DNA from: Paracoccaceae bacterium
Lineage (GTDB): Bacteria > Pseudomonadota > Alphaproteobacteria > Rhodobacterales > Rhodobacteraceae
Direction: 5' to 3'
Assembly: GCA_902525995.1 (NCBI GenBank)
Contig: CABZJG010000041.1
Coordinates: forward strand, 1 to 11,333
DNA: 11,333 bases
The translations under genes and the position numbers were made by a program. Below, in pieces: positions 1-7,204 of this stretch. Position 1 is the stretch's first letter. Every line of letters begins with the position of its first letter. Below the pieces are notes generated by a model. That model did no database searches and was not told the DNA's origin. It worked only from the letters and a program-made list of their open reading frames with translations.

Positions 1-88
1 CCCCTTCAATCAGCTGACACATAAATCGATACATCACCACACCACCGTCAGAGTTGAAAACGTCCTCGAAAACGCGTAAGGTTGGCAT
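1..88 (-). CDS. Possible 5' end of a divergent gene, product unknown (partial)
   Basis: Reading the minus strand from an ATG at 88-86, the frame stays open to the window edge for 29 codons and begins MPTLRVFEDVFNSDGG. An in-frame stop (TAA) lies 12 bases upstream of this ATG, so the start is well bounded. No strong Shine-Dalgarno is visible (only a TAAG about 10 bases upstream). I do not recognise the family, and 29 residues are too few to identify a domain. If it is real, it is divergent from the chemosensory operon with only 48 bases between the two starts, so both promoters would sit in or near 89-136. It could equally be a chance open frame. Confidence 0.35.
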   Translation of the reverse strand, partial: MPTLRVFEDVFNSDGGVVMYRFMCQLIEG

Positions 89-126
89 AATACGAACTTA
101 CTTGGGAAATATCGATTTAACGTTAT

Positions 127-139
127 AGGGTTTCATTTG
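127..139 (+). promoter_or_regulatory. Shine-Dalgarno supporting the TTG start of the ParA-like gene
   Basis: AGGG at 127-130 lies six bases before TTG at 137. The deviant Walker A motif begins at residue 11 from this TTG, which is the usual distance for short ParA/MinD proteins. The position therefore supports a TTG start. Confidence 0.5.
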
Positions 140-778
140 ACAAAGGTTTTAACCTTCGCAAGCACTAAGGGTGGAACAGGGAAATCCACTTTATGTGTAA
201 ATTTAGCGGCTTTTTTTGCGCAATGCGGAAAGAGAGTCACAGTGTTGGACGTCGATCCACAAAAGTCATCCTATGATTGGATTAAAGAAAGCAGTGACGA
301 ACTTCTATCTCTGATTTCAGCAGTTCACCTCACTGAGGAAAGACAAATCGAGTCCGTTATTGCAGATACAGACAGTGATATTGTTTGCATTGATCTACAA
401 GGCAGCCTTAACAACTCGCCGCTCTTTGCTTTGGCGATTGCTGACATAATATTAGTTCCGTGTAGGCCCTCGCGAGACGACATTATCGGTTTAGGCTGGA
501 TTCTAAAGCTCCATGAAATGGCTGCGGAAAAATTCCCTACGTCTGAGGCGAAAGTTATTGCAATTTTGAATGCCGTTAACGCTAGATCAGTAATTTATTC
601 GCATACAAAGGCGCAAATTAAGGCCGACAATATAACTTTGATTTCCAATCCAGTCACGCAAACTGTCGCGTTTGCAGAGGCAAATATAAACAGAGTTTCA
701 GTTTTTGACTCGAATGGGAAGGCAAAAAACATAATGCACAATGTTGGAAGTGAGTTATCGGAGCACTTATTCCAATGA
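137..778 (+). CDS. ParA/MinD-family ATPase, probable chemosensory-array positioning protein
   Basis: A 213-residue P-loop ATPase of the ParA/MinD/Soj superfamily. Visible motifs are the deviant Walker A KGGTGKST at 11-18 (signature Lys11, Lys16), the switch I/Walker A' VLDVDPQ at 36-42 (Asp40), the Walker B-like region VCIDLQG at 83-89 (Asp86), and the ParA-typical VPCRPSRDD at 107-115. It has no N-terminal helix-turn-helix extension, so it is the short form rather than a long plasmid ParA. No ParB gene or obvious parS sites lie nearby. Instead the next gene encodes a CheW-domain protein. Known relatives in such clusters (ParC of Vibrio, PpfA of Rhodobacter sphaeroides) place chemoreceptor arrays at poles or on the nucleoid, and that role is inferred here from context. 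The start is TTG. The family assignment is secure; the cellular cargo is not. Confidence 0.9.
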   Translation: MTKVLTFASTKGGTGKSTLCVNLAAFFAQCGKRVTVLDVDPQKSSYDWIKESSDELLSLISAVHLTEERQIESVIADTDSDIVCIDLQGSLNNSPLFALAIADIILVPCRPSRDDIIGLGWILKLHEMAAEKFPTSEAKVIAILNAVNARSVIYSHTKAQIKADNITLISNPVTQTVAFAEANINRVSVFDSNGKAKNIMHNVGSELSEHLFQ

Positions 779-836
779 CATTGTCACCGACAGAGAATGA
801 GTAAAACAACAGAGTAAACTCAGGAATGCAAAAAGA

Positions 837-2186
837 ATGGGGAAGAAACTAAAAAATATTTCACCTTTGCAAGTGGTAAAGGAAAAGGCTGGCGAATTAG
901 CTAAGCGAGAAGGTATCGAAGTATCTCCTCCTCAGGAAAAAAGCCCTAAAACTAAAACTAAAATTTCTTCTTCTACTACCGCTGAAACAGAACAAGCCGA
1001 TAAGCCAGTGGATAAGAAAATTTCAAAAAATGACGAAAATGTATCGAAGCCGTCAGCTAAGCCCGCCACCGAGAAACGTAGTAAGAAATCGACTTCCCTA
1101 AAAGATAAAACATTGGAAAATGTTGATGCATTGGATAGTAACTCTGATCAAGGAGAATTGCCAAAGGTTGAAAATGTTGAGCCCAATGGAATCCTAAAAG
1201 AGTGCCAAAATCAGGACTATGGTGAATTATTTACTTACTCAAGAAATGGAGTGCAGTTTGGTATCCCTGTCCAAAACGTTCAGGAAGTTATTCGTGATTT
1301 TGGCGAAATAAGCGAACTTCCCATAGATTTGAAGGCATGCATCGGGTCAATTATTTACCGCAATAAACTGATACCCGTTTTTGAAAGTAAACAGCTGTCA
1401 AATAACCCTTCAGCAGTTGACAAAAATATACCCAAAGAACGAATGTCTTTAATACGCGTAATGATTGAAGACATCGAAGTCTGCTTTACAATGGATAAAC
1501 ATATTGATGTGGTTTCAACTCAATATAAATCCGATCAAAAAATTGGGGCGAAGAATGGGCATTTAAAAACCTTCGGGTATATAAAAAATACCATAGGTTA
1601 CAAGAATTCTAATCTATCTGTCATTTTTCTAGAAAAAATTTGGGCTGATTTAGAGTTAAACCTCAGCAGTCAGGACGTGATTGACACGAGCGAAGTCTTT
1701 GAAGACCAGCACTCAAAAATGGTCTCGAAAAGTCAGAAAGAATTTATTTATGCGCGAATATACGATTTCCATTTTGTGGTGGAAATCAGCAGCGTCATAG
1801 AAATTATAGAAGGATACGATGTTACTAGGCTACATGGTTCGAATAGTTTTGTTAGAGGGCTCTTAAATCTTAGAGGCCAAGTCATAGCCTGCATTGATAT
1901 ATCTTCGAGCCTTGGCTGTGAAAAGCTCATAATTGATGAAAGAAACAAATATCTCGTGCTTAATCATCATCAATTTGAGTTCGCTTTATGTGTCAACGAA
2001 GTGATCGGTATTCGTTCTTTTGATACGAACAGTTTCGTTTCTGCATCAACAATTTTGGGCGATGATGTATCTGGATTGTTTTCAGGTGTGAGCGAGCAGG
2101 ACGAACATACACTTCTTCAGCTTTCGCCGGAATTCATAATAACTTCTCCAATGTTGAACGCCTACAAGTTGGAGAAGTCCGATTAG
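837..2186 (+). CDS. Tandem CheW-domain coupling protein with long basic N-terminal tail
   Basis: 449 residues. Residues 1-125 are a low-complexity, Lys/Ser/Glu-rich and probably disordered tail starting MGKKLKNISP. A first, divergent CheW domain spans about 128-275, with IGSIIYRNKLIPVFE at 169-183 as the counterpart of the usual G...RG..iPv motif. A second, more typical CheW domain spans about 300-438, with VRGLLNLRGQVIACIDISSS at 339-358. Single-domain CheW is about 160 residues, so this is a double scaffold without a receiver domain, unlike CheV. CheW proteins couple MCPs to CheA in the cytoplasmic array, and this is the only stand-alone CheW-type gene in the operon. Lying directly after the ParA gene with a basic tail, it resembles Vibrio ParP, a CheW-like partner of ParC; that parallel is inference. 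ATG 837 is preceded by AGGAA at 822-826, about ten bases away. Confidence 0.85.
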   Translation: MGKKLKNISPLQVVKEKAGELAKREGIEVSPPQEKSPKTKTKISSSTTAETEQADKPVDKKISKNDENVSKPSAKPATEKRSKKSTSLKDKTLENVDALDSNSDQGELPKVENVEPNGILKECQNQDYGELFTYSRNGVQFGIPVQNVQEVIRDFGEISELPIDLKACIGSIIYRNKLIPVFESKQLSNNPSAVDKNIPKERMSLIRVMIEDIEVCFTMDKHIDVVSTQYKSDQKIGAKNGHLKTFGYIKNTIGYKNSNLSVIFLEKIWADLELNLSSQDVIDTSEVFEDQHSKMVSKSQKEFIYARIYDFHFVVEISSVIEIIEGYDVTRLHGSNSFVRGLLNLRGQVIACIDISSSLGCEKLIIDERNKYLVLNHHQFEFALCVNEVIGIRSFDTNSFVSASTILGDDVSGLFSGVSEQDEHTLLQLSPEFIITSPMLNAYKLEKSD

Positions 2187-2231
2187 TGTTATTATCAAGC
2201 AAAATATGGAAAATGATCTGGTGTTTCCGCT

Positions 2232-2247
2232 CGTAGGCGGGCTTACG
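2232..2247 (+). other. Small GC-rich hairpin in the gap before the MCP gene
   Basis: CGTAGG (2232-2237) can pair with CTTACG (2242-2247), including one G-T pair, around a four-base CGGG loop. It is the most GC-rich patch of an otherwise AT-rich 87-base gap. No T-run follows, so it does not look like a rho-independent terminator. It could be an mRNA stability or processing element, or chance. Confidence 0.22.
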
Positions 2248-2260
2248 GTTAAAATGCAAA

Positions 2261-2276
2261 AAGGGTGAAATCAATG
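2261..2276 (+). promoter_or_regulatory. Shine-Dalgarno that favours the ATG at 2274 for the MCP
   Basis: AAGGG at 2261-2265 sits eight bases before ATG 2274. An in-frame GTG at 2265 would overlap this ribosome site and has no good one of its own. The ATG is therefore preferred, giving 635 rather than 638 residues. Confidence 0.55.
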
Positions 2277-4181
2277 GTAAATTTTTATTCAATCTTCGTC
2301 AGGGTCCTATTTCTAGTATTTCTTCTTTTCTTTTCAATTTTGCTTCTTAGTGGATTGGGTGCATTTTCCCTTGGTAAAGTTGGAGAACAGATCCAAGATA
2401 TAGATAATTTCCAGATACCATTGCTCGAACACACGACAAAAATAACTGAATATCAGCTTTTGCAAGAAGTTCATCTTATGACGGGCGCTTTTGAATTAGA
2501 GGTTGGGCAGGAAGATTATTATAAAGATAACATAAAGCGAATGACCAAATATGGCTTGAAAGCAAGCGAGGAAATTTATGCGGTTGAGGCTATTTTACGT
2601 AAAAGGCTTGGAATCTATGATGGTGAGCATCGTTCAACCCAGAATGATAACGGACATAATCAAGTTGGGTTGTCTAAAGAGGAAACGGCAAAATTAGAAG
2701 AAATGCTCGAATTGGCTGAGCTAATTGAAAAAGAACATGATGAGTTTGAAGCCTTAACACAGCAATTCCTAGTTGCATTGGTAAGATCAGTCGGCGTCAA
2801 AAACGATATATCCACACATTCAGGTCAGGATAATAATCATGATGATGAAAATGGTCATGATTCATCCTTAAACTCTGACCTGTCATCGACCTCCCATCAA
2901 GAGCACGATGGAAAAAATAGCGGGCATTCAACAAAAGAATCTGGCCATGATGCGCCAGCCCACTCGGATACTGCCCATGGCAAAAACCCAGGTCAGACAC
3001 TAGAGCTTGTTGAACTGGCTCATTTGCTTGAAAAAACACAAGATCAAATAAATGATCATTTACATGAACTGACAGTTGAAGTCCAAGCCATTACAGAAGC
3101 AGCTGTTGAATTAGCCGACAAAATTGAAAAGGACGCTCTGAGAAACACTTTGGTGGTTTCTGCAATAGCGGCATTAATTGCACTGACAATTGGAGTACGT
3201 TTGTCGTTGGGCATTAGAAACAGGCTTAATGCTGCAACAACTTCGATTACGGCAATTGCAAATGGAGGTTTGAATAAAGAAATAGACGACCAAGGCAAAG
3301 ATGAAATTTCAACTGTAATGGCTTCCGTAAAGCAATTACAAAACAATCTAATAGAAGGCGTTACTGGGCTAAATACTCTTTCCTCTAACTTGACGAGATA
3401 TGCCCACGATTTAGGCCAAGCGACCTCTCAGGTCTCGGAAAACACCTCGGAACAGGCGAGTTCTGTGCAGGAAACATCCTCCGCAGTGCAAGAAATGGCC
3501 GCGTCTATAAGGCAAAATGCAGAGTCAGCAAGTGAAAGTGATCAACGCGCGAATAGCCTATCAGAGGATGCGGCAACCTGTTCACAAGCTATGGAAAAAA
3601 CTGCGTCATCAATGAAAGATATCGCTGAAAAAATAATGGTTGTTGAAGAAATTACCCGCAAGATTGAATTGCTAGCCTTGAACGCATCGGTTGAAGCTGC
3701 GCGTGCGGGTGAGCATGGAAAAGGATTTGCAGTTGTTGCTTCAGAGGTTTCAAAACTTGCTGAATTAAGTAAGCAAGCTGCTGGAGATATTCAGTTGTCA
3801 TCAGCAGAGGGAAAAGAGCTATCTGAATCAACAAATAAAATGCTAAGTGAGCTTTTGCCAGAAATAGAAAAAACGCGCGATTTAGTTCAAGGGATCAGCG
3901 CGGCGTCTGGCGAACAATCAACCGGAGCCAATCAGATAAACTCTGCGATGCAATCTCTTGACGAAGCTATTCAGGGCAATGCGTCAGCCTCCGCCCAATT
4001 GGCAAAAACTGCCCACACGGTGTCAGACTTGGCTTCAGAATTAAGGGAGCTCGTAGCGTTTTTCAAGCTAGAGGCAACTGAGGGCTCTGAAAAGTTTAAA
4101 GCTAAAAGACAACGCAAACAGGCAGGAACAGCCAGAACAGAAAATGAAGATATAACCAAAGGAGGCATTGAGGATTTTTAG
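2274..4181 (+). CDS. Methyl-accepting chemotaxis protein with His-rich extracytoplasmic segment
   Basis: 635 residues from ATG 2274. A hydrophobic segment at about 10-30 and another at about 291-312 bracket an extracytoplasmic domain of about 260 residues, largely helical and charged. Within it, residues 179-236 are rich in His, Asp, Ser and Gly, with nine histidines (182, 189, 195, 208, 211, 218, 225, 230, 235), suggesting metal binding. A HAMP domain follows at about 312-365, then the cytoplasmic hairpin. The conserved tip ALNASVEAARAGEHGKGFAV lies at about 468-487 and would contact CheA and CheW. Candidate methylation pairs are Gln399-Glu400 (SSVQETSSA) and Gln406-Glu407 (SAVQEMAAS), matching the CheR and CheB genes downstream. 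The C-terminus is a basic tail ending GIEDF, with the spacing of a CheR-tethering pentapeptide but lacking its Trp. I do not recognise the ligand-binding fold. Confidence 0.95.
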   Translation: MVNFYSIFVRVLFLVFLLFFSILLLSGLGAFSLGKVGEQIQDIDNFQIPLLEHTTKITEYQLLQEVHLMTGAFELEVGQEDYYKDNIKRMTKYGLKASEEIYAVEAILRKRLGIYDGEHRSTQNDNGHNQVGLSKEETAKLEEMLELAELIEKEHDEFEALTQQFLVALVRSVGVKNDISTHSGQDNNHDDENGHDSSLNSDLSSTSHQEHDGKNSGHSTKESGHDAPAHSDTAHGKNPGQTLELVELAHLLEKTQDQINDHLHELTVEVQAITEAAVELADKIEKDALRNTLVVSAIAALIALTIGVRLSLGIRNRLNAATTSITAIANGGLNKEIDDQGKDEISTVMASVKQLQNNLIEGVTGLNTLSSNLTRYAHDLGQATSQVSENTSEQASSVQETSSAVQEMAASIRQNAESASESDQRANSLSEDAATCSQAMEKTASSMKDIAEKIMVVEEITRKIELLALNASVEAARAGEHGKGFAVVASEVSKLAELSKQAAGDIQLSSAEGKELSESTNKMLSELLPEIEKTRDLVQGISAASGEQSTGANQINSAMQSLDEAIQGNASASAQLAKTAHTVSDLASELRELVAFFKLEATEGSEKFKAKRQRKQAGTARTENEDITKGGIEDF

Positions 4182-4222
4182 CACGGTAAACTGGTAAACC
4201 TTAGTGATTTTAAAGAGATCCC

Positions 4223-7204
4223 ATGAAACGATATGAAGCATCGATATTCGAAAGCCGGCCTGAGGACAATTCGGACGAACAGTTTTTGGGTCGAGAGGAA
4301 TTTAGCAGTAATGCGGAAGACCTTCGAAAACATATTTCAAGCGCTGGGAAAGAAGTCGTAAATATTATTAAGTCTAAGCACGAAGAGCCTGATGAAATAT
4401 ACAGTATTGCGTACAAAAAGTGCTATTTTTGCCTAGGTTTATCCAGAATTATAAATTTAAAAAAACTAGTGCATATTTTTGAAATTTTAGAATTCGTTTT
4501 AGACTGTGGCCGTTCAAAACAAGACTTTACTAAGTACTCGATGATTTATGTAGTGGATCTAATATTTGAGAATTCAGAAAAGATTTTAACGGATTATATT
4601 GAAAAAGGATCATGCGATTTTGACCTCAGCGATATTATTTCAGAGTGTAAACTTTACTTTGTTGATCCCTTGAACACTTATAATTCTGAGATTGAAAAGA
4701 AAATTCTGAACGAAGGGTCTGATGGTTTAAGTGAAATTTTAGTTGCGCGCCCAGAAGCAGCTGTTGAATTTACTGATATTCCTGAACTAGACCAAATTAG
4801 TGATGAACCGGAAGAGTTAGATTTCCCGGTAGATAAGGTGCCTTTGGTCTTAGGTTTTTGTGAAGAGGCGACAGACAATTTAGACGAAGTCGAAATGACA
4901 TTGATTAAGCTAGAAGACAACGAAAATCCAGTTGATTTGGTTAATCAGGTCTTCCGAGCAATACACACAGTTAAAGGGGGAGCAAGGCTTTTAGAGATCA
5001 AAAAGATCGAAACCCTGGCGCATCAAATGGAAAGTCTTTTGGACGATGTAAAAACCCAAATTAAGCCTATAGACGCACATCTCATAGATGTTCTTATGGA
5101 CGGAAATGCCGCGCTCGGCAAAATGGTTCATGAGGTTGGAGCGCTTGGAAATATCAAAACAAAGATCAATGATCTTATGCAACGGATAGATGAAATTCGA
5201 AAAGGGCAAGCCCAAGACTTTACACAAGCGGAATTAGCGGTAGCAGCTGAAAAAAGCTCAAGTTCAGATGCCCAAAACCAATCTGAGACAAATGAAAAGA
5301 TTGAAATAAAACCGGACGAAAAAGGCGGACAGCCAGAGGAGAATATCAGAGTTCCCGCAGGTAAGCTGGATGAGGTTCTTAATACCGCCTCAGAGGTTTT
5401 TATTACGCGAATACGTCTTCAAAACGATATTCAGGTATTATCAAATGCTATCAATAATTTAGAGAGAATAACGCGGGCTGCAAGATTATCTGGAGTAGCC
5501 GAAAGTGTCGAAACTATAATGGAAAAATGCTCGGAACTCGACCTTGATCTGATTTCTAACAATTCAGATCAAAAAAGCTCGTTAAACAAACCAAGACGAA
5601 TTCTGAAACAAATAACGGATATATTTAAGAGTGACATTTTCAGAAACTTGGAAAAGTTTCCAAGCGAGTCCCGTCTGACACTTCTAAGAATTGAAGATAT
5701 AAGAAAACAGTTACAAAAAAATGTAGACGACTTGGAAGGCTTAAGTAGTCGTCTTCAAACTGGTGCCATGGGATTTAGAATGGTTCCGATTGCTCAACTT
5801 TTTAACCGTTTCCCGGGCCAAGTGCGAAAATTATCTAGAGAAATAGGCAAAAAGGCAAAGCTTACTATTTCCGGTGCTGATACCGAGCTTGATAAGCTAC
5901 TGATAAATAAATTGGCGGATCCGTTGATCCATATCATGAGGAATTCCATTGATCATGCTTTTGAGTCATCGGATGAAAGAATCCGTCTTGGAAAATCAGA
6001 GATAGGCGAGATCAAAATTAGTGCGTTTTATCAGGGCTCAAATGCCGTCATTGAAGTTGCAGATGATGGCGCCGGTATCAATACAGAAAGAGTTCTTGCA
6101 AAAGCTTTAAGTAACGAAGTTATTTCCAAAGAAGATGCGGCAGAACTGTCCGATAAAGAAATCTTGGATTTGGTTTTCGAACCGGGGTTTTCAATGGCTA
6201 AGGAAGTGACAGAACTTTCGGGCCGAGGCGTTGGGATGGACGTTGTCAAAACAGCCATTTCAGGTGTTCAAGGAGCAGTACTATTAGACAGTGAGCTGGG
6301 TCGTGGAACCACTGTGACTATGAAGCTACCACTTACGCTGGCAATAGTTGGAATTCTTCTTGTAAGTGAAAATGGTCATCAATTCGCATTCCCTGTTTTG
6401 AATGTTGTCGAAGTTTTATCAATAAAGCGCAACGATCTTAAAAAAGTCGGCGAAAGCTTAGTTTTTAATTATCGCGGAATTACTTTGAACGTGAACGCCC
6501 TTTCGAAATTTTTGAACTTTCCTTCCAGTGCCTTTGATGAAGAGGAATGCTCGATAATCGTTCTAACCGATGGGGATAGGCATTTAGGGATTCTTGTGGA
6601 TGAAATTAAAGGTAGACAAGATGTCCTAATCAAACAATTTGGTTCGTTGCTTGCGAAAATTGACTATATGATGGGCTGTACAATTTTGTCAGATAGCAGT
6701 CTCGTTTTGATCGTAAATATATGGGAACTCTTGACTTCCAATTCAAATCAACAACTGCAAATTGATAATTCTAAAATGAAAAAGGGAGTCAGAGCCGAGA
6801 GGGGCCAGCATAAAGTGTTGGTAGTGGATGACTCTGCTATGCAACGGAGCCGAATGAGTTCGATATTAAATCAGGCAGGATATGATGCTGAAACTGCGGT
6901 GGATGGCCACGACGCACTTCAAAAAACCGAACTAAACAATTTTTCAGCTTTCTGCGTAGATATAATGATGCCTCTAATGGATGGCTATGAGTTTATTGAA
7001 AAATTACGTAAGAGTGAAAAAAATACGGACGCTACTGTTATTCTAATCACGGGTAAAACGATCACAGAAGGGGCTGAGCAGCGTCGAATTGAGTCTTTAA
7101 ATATTGCCAAACTATTCGAGAAGCCAGTTCAAGAGCAGAAATTTATTTCTGCGCTGGATAATTTATGTTTCGCGTTGAAAAACCAAAAGGGTGATGAGCT
7201 GTGA
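4223..7204 (+). CDS. cheA: CheA-type hybrid histidine kinase with C-terminal receiver
   Basis: 993 residues. From the N-terminus: an HPt-like region at about 30-165 without a phosphorylatable His (Tyr68 aligns with it); a canonical HPt at about 205-330 with His248 in IHTVKGGAR; a Ser/Glu/Lys linker at 335-372; a dimerisation domain starting IRVPAGKLDEVLNTASEVFI (375-394) and extended to about 540; a GHKL ATPase with N box MRNSIDHAFE (Asn574, Asp577, His578), G1 DDGAGI (614-619), F box FEPGFS (652-657) and G2 GRGVGMD (667-673); a CheW-like domain at about 703-840; and a receiver at about 863-985 with Asp869/Asp870, phosphoacceptor Asp913, Thr943 and Lys967. All kinase motifs look intact. It should autophosphorylate at His248 under MCP/CheW control and pass phosphate to its own receiver and to the receiver in the next gene. 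Typical CheA is about 650 residues. It overlaps the next gene by four bases. Confidence 0.96.
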   Translation: MKRYEASIFESRPEDNSDEQFLGREEFSSNAEDLRKHISSAGKEVVNIIKSKHEEPDEIYSIAYKKCYFCLGLSRIINLKKLVHIFEILEFVLDCGRSKQDFTKYSMIYVVDLIFENSEKILTDYIEKGSCDFDLSDIISECKLYFVDPLNTYNSEIEKKILNEGSDGLSEILVARPEAAVEFTDIPELDQISDEPEELDFPVDKVPLVLGFCEEATDNLDEVEMTLIKLEDNENPVDLVNQVFRAIHTVKGGARLLEIKKIETLAHQMESLLDDVKTQIKPIDAHLIDVLMDGNAALGKMVHEVGALGNIKTKINDLMQRIDEIRKGQAQDFTQAELAVAAEKSSSSDAQNQSETNEKIEIKPDEKGGQPEENIRVPAGKLDEVLNTASEVFITRIRLQNDIQVLSNAINNLERITRAARLSGVAESVETIMEKCSELDLDLISNNSDQKSSLNKPRRILKQITDIFKSDIFRNLEKFPSESRLTLLRIEDIRKQLQKNVDDLEGLSSRLQTGAMGFRMVPIAQLFNRFPGQVRKLSREIGKKAKLTISGADTELDKLLINKLADPLIHIMRNSIDHAFESSDERIRLGKSEIGEIKISAFYQGSNAVIEVADDGAGINTERVLAKALSNEVISKEDAAELSDKEILDLVFEPGFSMAKEVTELSGRGVGMDVVKTAISGVQGAVLLDSELGRGTTVTMKLPLTLAIVGILLVSENGHQFAFPVLNVVEVLSIKRNDLKKVGESLVFNYRGITLNVNALSKFLNFPSSAFDEEECSIIVLTDGDRHLGILVDEIKGRQDVLIKQFGSLLAKIDYMMGCTILSDSSLVLIVNIWELLTSNSNQQLQIDNSKMKKGVRAERGQHKVLVVDDSAMQRSRMSSILNQAGYDAETAVDGHDALQKTELNNFSAFCVDIMMPLMDGYEFIEKLRKSEKNTDATVILITGKTITEGAEQRRIESLNIAKLFEKPVQEQKFISALDNLCFALKNQKGDEL
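7187..7204 (+). promoter_or_regulatory. Ribosome site and GTGA stop-start overlap coupling cheA to the cyclase gene
   Basis: AAGGG at 7187-7191 lies nine bases before GTG 7201. The start GTG (7201-7203) and the cheA stop TGA (7202-7204) share bases in GTGA. This arrangement commonly gives translational coupling, and so would favour a fixed ratio of kinase to cyclase. Confidence 0.6.

Noticed and set aside
102..129. Promoter-like TTGGGA (102-107) and TATAGG (124-129) with a 16-base gap before the ParA gene.
   Set aside because: Only four of six matches in each box, and the implied transcript would start at or next to the TTG codon, leaving no ribosome site. Too weak to list.
143..156. Inverted repeat AAGGTT-TT-AACCTT at the start of the ParA gene.
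   Set aside because: It lies in codons 3-7 and is short and AT-rich; chance is likely and no second copy was seen.
776..786. Palindrome TGACATTGTCA overlapping the parA stop codon.
   Set aside because: Eleven bases with no extension or T-run; not a terminator, and no repeated copies that would suggest an operator or parS-like site.
3056..3346. A 96-codon minus-strand frame opposite the MCP, the longest of several antisense frames with one opposite the cyclase.
   Set aside because: Antisense to strongly conserved coding sequence, with no family resemblance; judged a shadow frame.
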